Assembly: GCF_028368995.1 (NCBI RefSeq)
Contig: NZ_JAQNDL010000001.1
Coordinates: forward strand, 4,180,001 to 4,244,000
Source: Nannocystis bainbridge
GTDB taxonomy: Bacteria; Myxococcota_A; Polyangia; Nannocystales; Nannocystaceae
Reading direction: 5' to 3'
DNA: 64,000 nucleotides
Positions 1 to 8,981 of the stretch are shown piece after piece (positions within the stretch are counted from its first letter, which is position 1; each line of letters starts with the position of its first letter). Position numbers and translations under genes: made by a program. Below the pieces are notes generated by a model, which searched no databases, was not told the origin of the DNA, and saw only the letters and a list, made by a program, of their open reading frames with translations.

Positions 1-75
1 GCGCCCGACCTCATGACCGCCATGCCGCCGGTGTCCGAGGTGGTCGTCAGCGCCGTCGCGGCGCTCCTGGTATAA
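1..75 (+). CDS. C-terminal tail of an unidentified protein (truncated by window start)
   Basis: Frame 1 is open from the first base and stops at TAA 73-75, giving only 24 residues that end in an alanine/valine-rich hydrophobic stretch (VVVSAVAALLV). The next gene starts 11 bp later, so the two are probably co-transcribed. Too little is visible to name a family. Confidence 0.5.
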   Translation, partial: APDLMTAMPPVSEVVVSAVAALLV

Positions 76-86
76 GGCCCACGCGC

Positions 87-2759
87 ATGTCCGACCTGCC
101 CCGCGCCACCGGCCTCGCCGCGCTCGTCGTGCGCCGCCCGCTGGCGATCGTCGTCATCGCGCTGATCCTCGGCGTGCTCGGTTACTTCGGCACGCGTCGG
201 CTCGGCATCGACCAGGAGCTGCGCGCGCTGCTGCCCGACGACGCGCCCAGCGTCACGCGCCTCGACGCCGTCAGCGATCGGCTCGGCAATCAGTCCGACC
301 TCTACGTCACGATCCGCGGCCCCTCGCGCGAGGCCAACCTCGCGCTCGGGGCCGCGATCGCCGACGACCTCGCCGGGCGCGACGACATCCGCTACGTCCT
401 GTTCCGCCGCGACCCCGCGTTCTTCCGCGATCACCTGCTGTTCTACGCCGGGCTGCAGGACCTGCTCGACCTGCGGCAGCGGGTCATCGACGCGATCCAG
501 ACCCGCGTCCGCCGCGAGCTCAGCATGTTCCCCGAGGATCGGGCCGCGGGCGCCGGCGACGACGATCTCGACCTCGACGAGAAGGCCCTGCGCGAGCGCT
601 ACGGCCTCGACAGTGAACCCTCGGAGTACTTCGAGCGCGACGAGGGCCGGCTGGTCGTCGTGCGCGCGCGGCCGACCCGGGCCAACACCGACATCTCGTT
701 CGCGCGCGGGCTCTCGCGCGAGCTCAAGGCCGCGATCGACGGCCTCGAACCCAGGCGCTACCACCCCGACATCGAGGTCACGATCGACGGCAGCTACGCC
801 GAGCACACCGCTCAGGCCAGCAGCCTCGAGCGCGACATCATCTCCGGCACCGCGTTCGCGTTCGGCCTGCTCCTGCTGGTGGTGGCGATCTACTTCCGCG
901 GCCTGCGGGCGGTGCCGCTGGTGCTCGTGCCGCTGCTGGTCGCCGTGGTCACGACGCTGGCGATCGGCTGGGTCTTCTACCGCGAGCTCAACCTCGTCAG
1001 CGCCTTCATCTTCGCCGTCACGCTCGGCCTCGGCATCGACTTCGGCACCCACATCCTCTCGCGTTACCGCGACGAGCGGCGCCGCGGCCTCGATCAGCTC
1101 CAGGCGATCTCGACCACCATCGCCACCACCGGCGTCTCGACCGCCGGCGGCGCGATGAGCACCGCGTTCGCGTTCCTGTTCCTGGTCCTGGCCGAGTTCC
1201 GCGGCTTCTCGCAGTTCGGGGTGATCGGCAGCCTCGGCATCATGATCGCCTTTGTCGCCGCGCTGGTGGTCCTGCCCGCGCTGGTGCTGGTGCTCGACCG
1301 CGTGGTCCCCTGGCGCGTGCCGGCGCCGACGGCCAGCACGGCCCCGGGCGCCCGGTACATCCCACGCCGGTTCCCCTGGCTGGCTCTCGGGACAGTTTTG
1401 GTGTGCCTCGGCGGCGGCGTCTACGGCGTCACCCTGCTGCCGCAGATCGGCTTCGAATACAACCTCAGCAAGCTGGGTCCGCCCGACCGCACCAGCCCCG
1501 AGGAGCAGCAGCGGGCCAACCAGTACCGCGACGCCGTCGGCCGCACGCAGTCGAGCGACCCGACGATCGTGCTGACCGACAACCTCGCCCACACCGAGGC
1601 CGTCAACCGCCAGCTGCAAGCGATCCTCGACCTCGAGCCGGAGCAGATCGCCGAGATCACGGGCCTGGAGCCGTACGCCGACACCCCGCGCAAGCCGAAG
1701 CCCGAGCCGAAGCCCGCGCCGGCGCCGAAGCCCGCCGCGGACGAGGACGACGAGGACGACGAAGCAATCGAGCCCGACGATGCGAAGTTCGTCCGCCTCG
1801 CCGAGCTCGCGCGCGCCCACGGCACGGTCGACCCTGCGGTGCGCGAGCAGCTGAAGCAGTACCCGCCCGAGCGCCTGCGCGAGATGGACGACCTGCTGAG
1901 CAGCGTGCTGTCGATCTACACCTTCGTGCCCGAGCTGCAGGCCGAGAAGCTCGAGATCATCCGCGACATCCGCACGCGCATTGACAACAAGCGCGGCTCG
2001 TTCTCCGCCGCCGAGCTCGAGAAGTTGAAGTCGTGGGAGCGCTACCTGCAGGTCGACGCGCCGATCGGCCCGGAAGACCTGCCGCAGTGGGTCAAGGTCC
2101 AGTTCACCGACATGCACGGCGAGCTCGGGCGGTTCGTCGCCTGCTGGCAGCGCGGGCCCAAGTCCGAGTACGCCCACGCCAAGCGGATCCACGACGCCTT
2201 CGACACCATCGAGACGCCGCTGGGCCCCGCGCCCGCGGTCGGCTCGCACTTCGTCGTGCCCGAGGTCGTCGACGCCATCCGCGGCGACGGCCCGCTGGTG
2301 ATGACCGCCGTGTTCGGCGTGCTGACCGTCACCGCGCTGGTGATGTTCCGCAGCGTCGCCCACGCGGCGATCGTGCTCGCGACCGTCGGCTCGGCGCTCG
2401 GCTGGCTGGCCGGGGTGTTCGTGGCGATGGGCTGGACGCTCAACCTGTTCAACCTGGTCGCGTTGCCGCTGCTCGTCGGCATGGGCCAGGACGACTCGCT
2501 GCACATCATCCACCGCTTCCGCGAGGAGGGCCCCGGCCGGCTGGCGCACACCATGCGCGAGACCGGCGGCGCCGTGGCCCTCACCACCGTCACCACCGTC
2601 ATCGGCTTCTCGAGCATGCTGTTCGTCGACCACATCGGCGTGCGCTCGCTCGGCTGGACCGCCGTCGTCGGCATGACCTTCTGCCTGCTCGCGTCGCTCA
2701 CGCTCGTGCCCGCTTGCCTGCGCCTCGGCGAGTGGTCGCGGGTCCGGCGCGGCGAATGA
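87..2759 (+). CDS. RND/MMPL-family transporter (HpnN-like)
   Basis: An 890-residue inner-membrane transporter of the RND superfamily, MMPL branch. It has the expected two-fold plan: one TM helix near residues 17-38, a periplasmic loop, a five-helix bundle around 255-405, then a second TM/loop/bundle repeat ending at the C-terminus. The segments GLGIDFGTHILSRYRDE and GMGQDDSLHIIHRFREE are the paired motifs following TM4 and TM10. Family members move lipids or hydrophobic compounds using proton motive force; the substrate here is unknown. An unusual Lys/Pro then Asp/Glu-rich insert (about residues 534-562) sits in the second periplasmic loop. The start ATG follows the previous stop by 11 bp, suggesting an operon with the truncated upstream gene. 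Confidence 0.87.
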   Translation: MSDLPRATGLAALVVRRPLAIVVIALILGVLGYFGTRRLGIDQELRALLPDDAPSVTRLDAVSDRLGNQSDLYVTIRGPSREANLALGAAIADDLAGRDDIRYVLFRRDPAFFRDHLLFYAGLQDLLDLRQRVIDAIQTRVRRELSMFPEDRAAGAGDDDLDLDEKALRERYGLDSEPSEYFERDEGRLVVVRARPTRANTDISFARGLSRELKAAIDGLEPRRYHPDIEVTIDGSYAEHTAQASSLERDIISGTAFAFGLLLLVVAIYFRGLRAVPLVLVPLLVAVVTTLAIGWVFYRELNLVSAFIFAVTLGLGIDFGTHILSRYRDERRRGLDQLQAISTTIATTGVSTAGGAMSTAFAFLFLVLAEFRGFSQFGVIGSLGIMIAFVAALVVLPALVLVLDRVVPWRVPAPTASTAPGARYIPRRFPWLALGTVLVCLGGGVYGVTLLPQIGFEYNLSKLGPPDRTSPEEQQRANQYRDAVGRTQSSDPTIVLTDNLAHTEAVNRQLQAILDLEPEQIAEITGLEPYADTPRKPKPEPKPAPAPKPAADEDDEDDEAIEPDDAKFVRLAELARAHGTVDPAVREQLKQYPPERLREMDDLLSSVLSIYTFVPELQAEKLEIIRDIRTRIDNKRGSFSAAELEKLKSWERYLQVDAPIGPEDLPQWVKVQFTDMHGELGRFVACWQRGPKSEYAHAKRIHDAFDTIETPLGPAPAVGSHFVVPEVVDAIRGDGPLVMTAVFGVLTVTALVMFRSVAHAAIVLATVGSALGWLAGVFVAMGWTLNLFNLVALPLLVGMGQDDSLHIIHRFREEGPGRLAHTMRETGGAVALTTVTTVIGFSSMLFVDHIGVRSLGWTAVVGMTFCLLASLTLVPACLRLGEWSRVRRGE

Positions 2760-2920
2760 GAGGTCCCTTTCGACATGTCCCAAACGCCAGATGACCGCCC
2801 GGCGCCGCGCCCCGCCGTCCCGCCGGCCGCCGCCGCACCGGCCGCGCGTCCGCGCGAAGCGCTGCATGATTTGGTCGCGCGCGCAAGCGCGCACACTGGC
2901 CCGCTGTGGGGCAAAGCCGC

Positions 2921-2926
2921 TACATT
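2921..2926 (+). promoter_or_regulatory. -10 element of manC, near-leaderless
   Basis: TACATT ends 9 nt before ATG 2936, and there is no purine-rich ribosome site between them. It supports 2936 rather than the earlier in-frame ATG at 2906 as the start. Confidence 0.5.
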
Positions 2927-2935
2927 GAGGGCAGC

Positions 2936-4096
2936 ATGCGGATCGCCCTCGTGATGGCCGGCGGCGGCGGCTCGCGGCTCTGGCCCGCCTCGACCCCGGA
3001 GCGGCCCAAGCAGTTCATGGCCCTGCGCGACGACAGGCGACAGAGCCTGCTCGCGGCCGCGGTCGATCGCGCGGCGGCGGTCGCGGGCGCCGACTGCACC
3101 TTCCTCGTCACCACCCACGGCCTGACCGCCGCCGTCCGCGCCGCGGCGCCGCAGCTCGGGCCCGAGCAGGTGATCGAAGAGCCGTGCCCGCGCAGCACCG
3201 CGCCATGCGTGGCGCTGTCGCTGGTGCACATCGTCGAGCGGCTGCGCGCGCGCGGCTGGTCCGAAGCACAGATCGACGAGACCGCGCTGATGGTGCTGCC
3301 GTCCGACCATCACGTCGGCGATGAGGACCGCTTCGCCGACCTGCTCGCGCGCGCCTGCGACTGCGCGGCGGAGACCCGCGACGTGGTCGTGCTCGGCGTC
3401 ACGCCGACGCGGCCCGAGACCGGCTACGGCTACATCGAGCGCGACCGCGTGCCGCAGACCTCGCCGTGCGACACCGCCTGCGCCACGCTGACCCTCTACT
3501 CGGCGGTGCGCTTCGTCGAGAAGCCGAACCTCGCCCGCGCGCGCGAGTTCCTGGCCAGCGGCCGGTTCCTGTGGAACGCCGGCGTGTGCATCACGCCCAT
3601 CGGTCGCCTGCTCGCCGAGTACCAGCGCCACGCGCCGACGCTGTGGCAGGCGTTCGCGCCGGTGATCGCCGCCCTGCGCGAGGGCGAGGCCGAGCTGGCC
3701 CGCACGCGCACCGCCGCCGCCTATGCGTCGATCCAGCCGGCCTCGATCGACGTGGCGATCCTCGAGCAGCTCGCCGACCTGCGGGTCGCCGCCAGTGATG
3801 TCGCGTGGACCGACCTCGGCTCGTGGGCGGCCATCCGCGAGGCCCTGCCGCGCGACGCCGACGGCTTCGCCGTGCACGCCGAGAACGGCGCAGCCGTCCA
3901 CGTGGTCGACGGCCACGACGGCCTGGTGTGGACCGACGGCGCCGACGTGGCGATCGTCGGCCTCGACGGCATCGCGGTGATCTCCGCCGGTGGACGGATC
4001 CTCGTGTGCCCGCTCGAGCGCGCCCAGGAGGTCCGCGCCGCCGCCGAGGCCGCCGCCCGACACGCCGCCCAGCCGCGCGACAAGCCCGAAGACTGA
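2936..4096 (+). CDS. manC: Mannose-1-phosphate guanylyltransferase
   Basis: A 386-residue nucleotidyltransferase making GDP-mannose from mannose-1-phosphate and GTP in the cytoplasm. The N-terminal signature GGGGSRLWP...RPKQF lies at residues 8-27; VEKPN and FLWNAG follow near residues 195-215. The length matches the monofunctional enzyme and lacks the C-terminal cupin isomerase domain of bifunctional AlgA/ManC. I start at 2936 because MRIALVMAGGGG begins there and a -10 hexamer sits just upstream. The gene is followed 350 bp later by a GT4 glycosyltransferase, which fits a mannose-containing surface glycan or glycolipid. A perfect 8-bp-stem hairpin begins on the last base of its stop codon. 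Confidence 0.9.
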   Translation: MRIALVMAGGGGSRLWPASTPERPKQFMALRDDRRQSLLAAAVDRAAAVAGADCTFLVTTHGLTAAVRAAAPQLGPEQVIEEPCPRSTAPCVALSLVHIVERLRARGWSEAQIDETALMVLPSDHHVGDEDRFADLLARACDCAAETRDVVVLGVTPTRPETGYGYIERDRVPQTSPCDTACATLTLYSAVRFVEKPNLARAREFLASGRFLWNAGVCITPIGRLLAEYQRHAPTLWQAFAPVIAALREGEAELARTRTAAAYASIQPASIDVAILEQLADLRVAASDVAWTDLGSWAAIREALPRDADGFAVHAENGAAVHVVDGHDGLVWTDGADVAIVGLDGIAVISAGGRILVCPLERAQEVRAAAEAAARHAAQPRDKPED

Positions 4097-4268
4097 GCTG
4101 TCCCGAAGGACAGCTTATTCGATGATTGGCTGTCTCGCGGGACAGTCAGCTTCTCCCGAGCGACGCCCCTGCTGTCCTGAGGGACATGTGAGGTCCAGAA
4201 CCCTCCCTGAGATGTCCCGAGAGACAGCCCTCCGCGGAGCGGCGCCCCTGCTGTCCTGAACGACACGA
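4096..4268. repeat. Cluster of five dispersed-palindrome hairpins after manC
   Basis: Five copies of the CTGTCC-N4-GGACAG form start near 4096, 4128, 4171, 4211 and 4250, about 40 bp apart. The first (AGCTGTCC-CGAA-GGACAGCT) is perfect and overlaps the manC stop. The segment around 4160-4182 recurs imperfectly at 4239-4262, so part of the cluster arose by local duplication. It fills most of the 349-bp gap to the GT4 gene. A role in 3' end formation of the manC mRNA is an inference. Confidence 0.75.
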
Positions 4269-4431
4269 CCATCCCGAGCCGACAGGCGATAGCCTCCTGT
4301 CAGCGCCCACCACGTCGGCGATCCACATCCCGCGACGGATCGCCGCAGACCCTCCGCTCGGCCCGTCTCTGCCGCCATGCCGCGCGAGGCCTCGCACACC
4401 GGCGCGCCTGGGCCGGGCCTGGCGCTTCGAT

Positions 4432-4437
4432 CATACT
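4432..4437 (+). promoter_or_regulatory. -10 element of the GT4 gene
   Basis: CATACT ends 8 nt before GTG 4446. The spacing would put the transcript start at or next to the GTG and argues for that start over the ATG at 4377. Confidence 0.45.
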
Positions 4438-4445
4438 CGCCGCAC

Positions 4446-5852
4446 GTGACGAGCACCGAGCCCAGCACTCGCGCCACGCCGCCGCCGTGGCTGCAGCGTG
4501 TGGCCATCCTCAACGACTACGCGCGGGTCCCCTACGCCAACGGCTCCTCGTTCGCCTCGCAGATGCTGCGGCGCGAGTTCGCCGCGCGCGGGCAGGAGGT
4601 CACCGTCATCGGCCCGAACGACCCGCACGCGCGGCCCGACCAGCTGCCGCCGCGGCGGATCTTGCTGCCCTCGCTGCCGCTGCGCAATCACCCGGGGGTG
4701 TACATGCCGTTCCCCTCGGCGCGCAGCTTCCGGGCCGCGGCCGCGGCCAAATTCGACTTCGTGCTCAGCCAGAGCAACCACGATCTGTGCGACCTCGGCG
4801 TGTGGCTGCGGTTCAAGCACGACGTGCCGCTGCTGTGCGTCAACACCCTGCACCTGCCGAGCGTCTACGGCGTGGTCCTGTCCGATCGCATGCGCAAGAA
4901 CCGGACCATCAACGGCCTGTTCCAGGACCGCTTGATGCCGTGGCTCGAGCATCACTCCGCCGAGGTCTACAACCTCGGCGACGGCCTCATCGTCCTCGCC
5001 GAGGGCCTCGTCGACTACTGGCGGGAGCGCGGCGTGACCGTGCCGATCCACGTGATCCCGCGGGCCGTCGCCCCGCACATCTTCGACGCCCCGGTCGGCG
5101 ACGACCCGTTCCCCGCCAGCGCGCCCGCCGGTCAGCGGCTCCTCGTGGTCTGTCGTCACTCGCGCGAGAAGGGCGTCGAGCGGCTGCTCAAGCTGTTCGC
5201 CCGCCACGTCGCCCCCGCGTGCCCGCAGGCGACGCTGACCCTCGTCGGCGACGGCCCCGACCACGACGCCTTCCGCGCCCTCGCCGAGCGCCTCGGACTC
5301 GGGGGCCGCGCGCAGTTCGTCGGCGAGGTGCCCGTCACCGAGGTCCCGAACTACTACCGGCACGCCGACCTGTTCGTCTACACATCGCTGTCCGAGACCT
5401 ACGGCCAGGTCGTCAGCGAGGCGATGTGGTGCGGGCTCGCGGCGGTGGCGTTCGCCGACGGCATGGGCGTGTCGCAGCAGATCCGCGACGGCCGCGACGG
5501 CTGGCTCGTCGAGCCCGGGCCCGACGCCGACGCCGCCGACGCCGAGTTCGGCGCCCGCGTGGTCGCCCTGCTGCGCGACGAGGCTGCCCTTCGGGGCATG
5601 TCCGAAGAGGCAGCCCGGCACGCCCGCGAGCGCGCCGACCCGGACCGCAGCATCGCCCGCTACTACGCCGCCTTCGAGGCCGCCCGCGAGCACTGCCGCA
5701 GCACCGCCGCCGAGCGCCGGACCCAGGGCCTGAACACGCCGCGGCTGATCTCCCGCTGGCTCGCCGTCCACGGGGCCGTCGTCGGCCTCAGCGCCCTGCG
5801 CCCGCCCGCCCTGCTCAACCGCAACGGCGGCGAGCAGCCGGCGTGGAGCTAG
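4446..5852 (+). CDS. GT4-family glycosyltransferase
   Basis: About 468 residues with the GT-B fold: an N-terminal acceptor domain with the glycine-type loop YARVPYANGSSF near residue 25, and a C-terminal nucleotide-sugar domain with GDGPDHDAF, FVGEV, and the E-x7-E signature in SETYGQVVSEAMWCG. It resembles the MgtA/diglucosyl-diacylglycerol synthase type that glycosylates lipids or polysaccharides at the membrane with retention of configuration. Donor is not determinable; the neighbouring manC makes GDP-mannose plausible. A GTG start at 4446 is preferred; ATG 4377 would add 23 unconserved residues. A copy of the dispersed palindrome at 5583-5616 is read in frame as LRGMSEEAAR. Confidence 0.85.
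   Translation: MTSTEPSTRATPPPWLQRVAILNDYARVPYANGSSFASQMLRREFAARGQEVTVIGPNDPHARPDQLPPRRILLPSLPLRNHPGVYMPFPSARSFRAAAAAKFDFVLSQSNHDLCDLGVWLRFKHDVPLLCVNTLHLPSVYGVVLSDRMRKNRTINGLFQDRLMPWLEHHSAEVYNLGDGLIVLAEGLVDYWRERGVTVPIHVIPRAVAPHIFDAPVGDDPFPASAPAGQRLLVVCRHSREKGVERLLKLFARHVAPACPQATLTLVGDGPDHDAFRALAERLGLGGRAQFVGEVPVTEVPNYYRHADLFVYTSLSETYGQVVSEAMWCGLAAVAFADGMGVSQQIRDGRDGWLVEPGPDADAADAEFGARVVALLRDEAALRGMSEEAARHARERADPDRSIARYYAAFEAAREHCRSTAAERRTQGLNTPRLISRWLAVHGAVVGLSALRPPALLNRNGGEQPAWS
5583..5616. repeat. Dispersed palindrome inside GT4 gene
   Basis: GCTGCCC-TTCG-GGGCATGTCC-GAAG-AGGCAGC keeps the 14-bp register and the reading frame of the glycosyltransferase. Confidence 0.7.
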
Positions 5853-5892
5853 CTCGCGCGGCCGGCCGACGCGCCCGCGCGGCGAACCTCGA

Positions 5893-5948
5893 GGACATGT
5901 TCATTAGGGCATGATCCCGGGGACATGTCCGATTCGACATGTCCCCGG
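5893..5948. repeat. Four-core palindrome array between convergent genes
   Basis: Cores GGACATGTTC, GGGCATGATC, GGACATGTCC and CGACATGTCC are each separated by exactly 4 bp (ATTA, CCGG, GATT). The array lies between the stop codons of the GT4 gene and the ABC1 gene, where it could act as a two-way transcript end. Confidence 0.8.
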
Positions 5949-5958
5949 AGCCCGCCGC

Positions 5959-7305
5959 TCAGCCCTGCGCGTGGGCCAGAGCGATGTCGAGGTAGGGCTG
6001 GATCAGCCCTAGCACGTGCCCGCGGGCGCGGACACGGCGGAGGTTGCCGTAGTGCCCGGCGATCGCCCGGTCGACGAAGATGATCTCGCGCGGCGGCTGG
6101 AACGACGCCATGCGCTTGAGGGCGGCCGGGATCATGCGGATCACGTCGTCGTGCAGGGTCGCGCGGGCGTAGTCGAACGGCTCGCCGGTGAGGAACGGCA
6201 GCGCCAGGATGTCGCGCCACTGCTTGTAAAAGGCCGGCTCGACCGGCGGCCCGTCGGGGTTGCGCACCCCGAGCGCGCGCAGGGCCTCGTCGACGCCGTC
6301 CCAGTCCTCGGCGATCCCGCAGCGGATCGTCCTGGCGTAGGCCGCGGCGATCTCGGGCGGGACCTGCTTCACGCAGCCGAAGTCGTAGAGCACGACGTCG
6401 CCGTTCGGGCGGAACGCCAGGTTGCCGGGGTTGGGATCGGCGTGGATCAGCCGGTGCTCGAACAGCTGGGCCGCCAGCGCGCCGAACAGGTTCTCGCCGA
6501 TCCGGTCGCGCACCGCCTGCGAGTAGCCGCGGGCGTCGAGCTCCTCGATGCGGTCCCCTGGCTCGAAGGTCAGGGTCAGCACCCGCTGCGACGAGCGCTC
6601 GCCGACCACCTCGGGCACGATCACGTGGTCGTCGCCGCGGTGGATCTCGCCGAAGCGGCGGACGTTGTCGGCCTCGTTGCAGTAGTCGAGCTCCTCGACC
6701 AGGCGGGCGCGGATCTCGGCGAACACATCGTCCAGGCTCTGCTGCTTGACGTCGGCGAGGCCGGCCGCGCGCTTGACGAAGCCGCCGGCCTTGAGGGCGA
6801 ACTTGAGCTGCGCCAGGTCGGAGTCGACGGCGCCGTCGACGCCCGGGTACTGCACCTTGACCACGACCTCGCGGCCGTCGTCGGTGGTCGCGCGGTGGAC
6901 CTGGCCGATCGAGGCCGCCGCGAACGGCTCGACCTCGAAGCGCCTGAACAGCACCTCCGGCGCCGCGCCGAGCTCGCTCTCGATCTGGCGGGCGATCACC
7001 GCGAAGTCGACCGGCGGCGCCTCCCGCTGCAGCGAGCGCAGCGCCTCGGACAGCTCCTTCGGCAACAGGTCACCGGCGATCGACGCCATCTGCCCGACCT
7101 TCATCACCGCGCCCTTGAGCTCGCCGAGGGTCCGGGCGATGCGCCCGCCGTTGAGCTCGTGGGCGGCGTTGCGGTCGCGCTCGGCGTCCTCGTCCGACTG
7201 GAACATCCCCTTGATCCGCGTCTTCGCGTAGCTGCCCGCGACCTGTGCGGTCATGCCGGCGAGCTTGAAGAAGCGCCTCCCCTTGGTGACCGGGCCCTCG
7301 TTCAT
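5959..7305 (-). CDS. ABC1/ADCK/UbiB-family atypical kinase-like protein
   Basis: A 448-residue member of the ABC1 (UbiB/COQ8) family of atypical protein-kinase-like ATPases, usually linked to isoprenoid lipid or quinone metabolism. Seen: the family KxGQ motif (KVGQ, residues 69-72), the alanine-rich nucleotide loop AAASIGQVH (129-137), the lysine in VVVKVQYP (150), the catalytic-loop motif HADPNPGNL (about 287-295) and DFG (about 306). The open frame extends upstream to 7509, but those residues are low-complexity and unlike the family, so ATG 7305 (MNEGPVTKG) is taken. It is divergent from the WYL regulator across a 459-bp gap. Confidence 0.86.
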   Translation of the reverse strand: MNEGPVTKGRRFFKLAGMTAQVAGSYAKTRIKGMFQSDEDAERDRNAAHELNGGRIARTLGELKGAVMKVGQMASIAGDLLPKELSEALRSLQREAPPVDFAVIARQIESELGAAPEVLFRRFEVEPFAAASIGQVHRATTDDGREVVVKVQYPGVDGAVDSDLAQLKFALKAGGFVKRAAGLADVKQQSLDDVFAEIRARLVEELDYCNEADNVRRFGEIHRGDDHVIVPEVVGERSSQRVLTLTFEPGDRIEELDARGYSQAVRDRIGENLFGALAAQLFEHRLIHADPNPGNLAFRPNGDVVLYDFGCVKQVPPEIAAAYARTIRCGIAEDWDGVDEALRALGVRNPDGPPVEPAFYKQWRDILALPFLTGEPFDYARATLHDDVIRMIPAALKRMASFQPPREIIFVDRAIAGHYGNLRRVRARGHVLGLIQPYLDIALAHAQG

Positions 7306-7764
7306 CGCCGCTCGCTCCGTCCTGACTCTGCCCGCCCGCCCGGGCTCGCGCAAGCCCACGCGCCCGCGCGTCGCAGCTCCTCGGCCGCGAGGCCCCGTCG
7401 CCGCCGGAGCGTGACTCGCCCGCGACCGGCGGAGCTGACGCAGCTGTCCTTCGGGACATGCTCGACGCCAGCGCGTCACATGTCCCGTGGGACATGTTCC
7501 TACGGGCACCTCCGGGCCCGGCCCCGCGAGCTCGCGGCCAGGGAGTGATTACCCTCGTCCCGGTGTGCGCTGGCTCGCGGCCGCGACCCGGGGCGGCCCG
7601 CGACGCGGCGCCTGGAACGCTGCGGGGATCGGTCGGTGGCGGCGAAACCGGGCGGGACCGCCGCCGGGGCCCGGGCCCGGGGCCTCGCGGGGCCGCCACG
7701 GGCCTTGCGAGCGGCCCGCGCCGCCCGGCCCCGCGAGCCTGTAGGATGAGCGACGGAGCCGACC
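7306..7764. other. 459-bp divergent intergenic region
   Basis: Holds no convincing gene. Palindrome cores occupy 7443-7520, and a possible -10 (TAGGAT, 7742-7747) lies 17 nt before the GTG of the WYL gene. The part next to the ABC1 start (7306-7440) is arginine/alanine-codon-like but carries no conserved frame. Confidence 0.5.
7443..7520. repeat. Palindrome array upstream of the WYL gene
   Basis: GCTGTCC-TTCG-GGACATGCTC is followed, after an 8-bp register slip, by TCACATGTCC-CGTG-GGACATGTTC-CTAC-GGGCACCTCC. Confidence 0.7.
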
Positions 7765-8775
7765 GTGACCCGCGAAGCGAAGCCAGACTCGTCGAGGACC
7801 GTCCAGGAGACCGCGCGCTTCATCCTCCGCTACCTGCGGGAGAACGGCGAGGGCGCCACCAAGGAGACGCTGTCCACCAAGGCCGGCGTGGCCGGCGTGA
7901 CGGTGCAGCGGGCGCTCAAGTACATGCGCGAGGAGTGGGACGCGCCGCTCGAGTTCGTGCACGCGAGCAAGGTGTGGAAGCTGCTCGACGACAAGTTCAC
8001 GCTGCCGCTGACCGACCCCGACCCCGAGGATCTCGCTGCGGTCGTGTTCGCTTCGGCGCTGCTGCAGCCGGTCGCCGACGCCGAGCTCAACGCCCGCGTC
8101 AAGCGGCTGGTCGAGCAGATGGACGCCGCGATCGAGGAGACGCAGAAGAGCGCGTCCAAGGTGCGGCCGAAGAGCGTGACCGCGACGATGACCACCGGCA
8201 CGCGGGTCGACTCGCGCCTGGTGTCGAAGCTGCTGCAGGCCGTCGGCTCCGGCGTGGTCCGCATCGAGTACGACAGCCCGTGGTCGGGCACGCGCAAGAC
8301 CCATGACGTCGAGCCGTGGCAGCTGCGGCTCCACGACGGCGTGATGTACATGCGCGCGTTCTCGCGGACGACCGGCGACGCGCGCAGCTTCCGGGTCGCG
8401 CAGATCGTCCACGCGCGCGTGCTCCCGGGTCAGACCCCGCGCGAGGCCGTGCCGACCAAGAACAACCTGTGGGGTGGTTCGGAGCCGGGCTACGGCATCG
8501 ACAGCGACCGCCCCGGCGTCGCCACCTTGCGCGTGCGCGGCGGCGTGGCCCGGTGGATCGCCAACCTCGTGTGGGACCCCGGCCAGGAGGACAAGTGGAT
8601 CGAGCCTGGCGAGCTGCTCGAGCGCAAGGTGCCGTACCACTCGTGCCGCGAGTTCGCGCGGCGGCTGTTCACGATCGTCGACGGCCTCGAGTCGATCGAG
8701 CCGGCCGAGCTGCGCGAAGAGGTCGTCAGCGACGCGCGCGCCTTCCTCGACCGCTTGCATATCGCGCAGGCGTGA
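7765..8775 (+). CDS. WYL-domain transcriptional regulator
   Basis: A 336-residue cytoplasmic regulator. Residues 12-75 form a winged helix-turn-helix (VQETARFILRYLRENG... VTVQRALKYMREEW), and residues about 150-260 form a WYL domain with the IEYDS strand and VEPWQL segment; family members sense nucleic acid or nucleotide ligands through WYL. The C-terminal 80 residues match the WYL C-terminal extension. Start is GTG 7765. It is monocistronic in appearance, divergent from the ABC1 gene, and 206 bp upstream of ansA. Target genes cannot be told from the sequence. Confidence 0.82.
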   Translation: MTREAKPDSSRTVQETARFILRYLRENGEGATKETLSTKAGVAGVTVQRALKYMREEWDAPLEFVHASKVWKLLDDKFTLPLTDPDPEDLAAVVFASALLQPVADAELNARVKRLVEQMDAAIEETQKSASKVRPKSVTATMTTGTRVDSRLVSKLLQAVGSGVVRIEYDSPWSGTRKTHDVEPWQLRLHDGVMYMRAFSRTTGDARSFRVAQIVHARVLPGQTPREAVPTKNNLWGGSEPGYGIDSDRPGVATLRVRGGVARWIANLVWDPGQEDKWIEPGELLERKVPYHSCREFARRLFTIVDGLESIEPAELREEVVSDARAFLDRLHIAQA

Positions 8776-8966
8776 GCGCCGCGTTGTCTGCCGCGGATCA
8801 AGCGCCCGTGGCAAGCTCCTCCTCGAGGTCGACGGGGGACGAACTGGGTGGGTGACTTCATCGCCCCGGGGCCGGTGCTGGCCTTACGGGCTTGAAGTCT
8901 TGGTGACCTCGGGCCCAGGCGGGGACCTACGCGGCGCAGGTCGTCGCGTGGGTCCTCGCCTCCTTT

Positions 8967-8975
8967 TGCTATCAT
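8967..8975 (+). promoter_or_regulatory. Extended -10 of ansA, leaderless type
   Basis: TGC-TATCAT ends 6 nt before GTG 8982, so transcription would begin at or next to the start codon. The rest of the 206-bp gap shows no other clear signal. Confidence 0.55.
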
Positions 8976-8981
8976 CCGCGC

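Noticed and set aside
1386..1400. CTCG-GGACAG in the RND transporter and GGTCC-AACA-GACAGGTC in the kinase (near 19765) as further palindrome copies
   Set aside because: Each matches only half of the pattern and does not extend in the 14-bp register; they could be chance.
2775..2935. Possible small ORF starting ATGTCCCAAACG between the transporter and manC
   Set aside because: The ATG lies in a palindrome half-site and the frame runs into manC out of phase; composition is Pro/Ala/Arg noise.
2042..4063. 673-residue minus-strand open frame opposite the RND transporter and manC
   Set aside because: Antisense shadow; manC and the transporter have clear family motifs on the plus strand.
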